64,000 nucleotides of DNA from Phallusia mammillata (taxonomy: Eukaryota > Chordata > Ascidiacea > Phlebobranchia > Ascidiidae). This document shows, piece after piece, positions 63,901 to 64,000 of the stretch. Within the stretch, counting starts at the first letter, position 1, and the number at the start of each line of letters is the position of its first letter. The stretch lies in NCBI GenBank assembly GCA_003260075.1, contig QLIY01000082.1:1-64000 (forward strand), in the 5' to 3' direction. Below the pieces are notes generated by a model. It made no database searches. It was given only the letters and a program-made list of their open reading frames with translations, and was not told where the DNA came from. Made by a program: the position numbers and the translations under genes.

Positions 63901-64000
63901 CTGTTGAAAACCCAAAACATCAGTGAAAAATCTTGTGTACAGTGATCATAGTCAATACAAGTTTAAATCACATAGATAAAGCTTGAGTTTGCATACCCAA

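Noticed and set aside
1..64000. CRISPR arrays, operons or bacterial-type elements
   Set aside because: No regularly spaced identical repeats were seen; gene structure, domains and mobile elements are metazoan.

Overview
This is a eukaryotic, metazoan window: AT-rich, with short GT-AG introns, deuterostome-style extracellular domain shuffling (sushi, EGF, C-type lectin, TSP1, MAM), an uncoupling protein, DNA topoisomerase II, MUS81 and many small hAT elements. Compact genes, extreme allelic variation and the domain mix point to a solitary tunicate of the Ciona type. That is inference, because no species-diagnostic marker was tested.

Layout. 1-2443 (-) and 4625-23044 (+): two paralogous secreted/receptor-like genes arranged head to head, each opening with a 13-residue signal-peptide exon, then a WAP-like exon and sushi exons. 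The left copy runs off the window. The right copy is a mosaic of about 30 exons, all joined in phase 1 (signal, WAP-like, sushi, MAM, EGF, sushi, lectin, then a duplicated TSP1-lectin-EGF-novel module-EGF-EGF block, sushi), with alternative-looking ends: a membrane-spanning exon and a terminal sushi exon. 23768-29882 (-): a six-exon, 241-residue type II membrane protein of unknown family. Its third intron holds a Penelope-like retroelement (25421-28017) with inverted terminal repeats that carry hammerhead-ribozyme-like folds. 30281-32113 (+): intronless MUS81. 33490-37602 (-): a six-exon uncoupling protein with an unusual basic insertion of about 90 residues. 38239-41469 (+): a three-exon gene of unknown function with a GC-AG intron. 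41.5-48.0 kb: no supported gene. 48038-63900 (-): 26 exons encoding the C-terminal 1,112 residues of DNA topoisomerase II; the N-terminal ATPase part lies beyond the right edge.

Repeats. Non-autonomous hAT elements of the Buster/SPIN type (ends CAGTGGTTCTCAAC-like, 8-bp target duplications of the form nnnTAnnn) are abundant. Several other short inverted-repeat families, tRNA-derived SINE remnants and PLE remnants are also present.

Assembly caution. Homopolymer C or G runs of about 10 bases (one of 68) repeatedly sit where a stretch of sequence is repeated with small differences. In one case the second copy is the empty-site allele of a transposon insertion. This indicates that two haplotypes have been strung together, so small tandem duplications here, including a duplicated TOP2 exon and truncated sushi/WAP exons, are probably false.

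Exon coordinates were derived by eye from splice signals, reading-frame continuity and family similarity, and may be off by a base or two. Within the TOP2, UCP, membrane-protein and 38239-41469 genes the exon lengths sum to whole codons.
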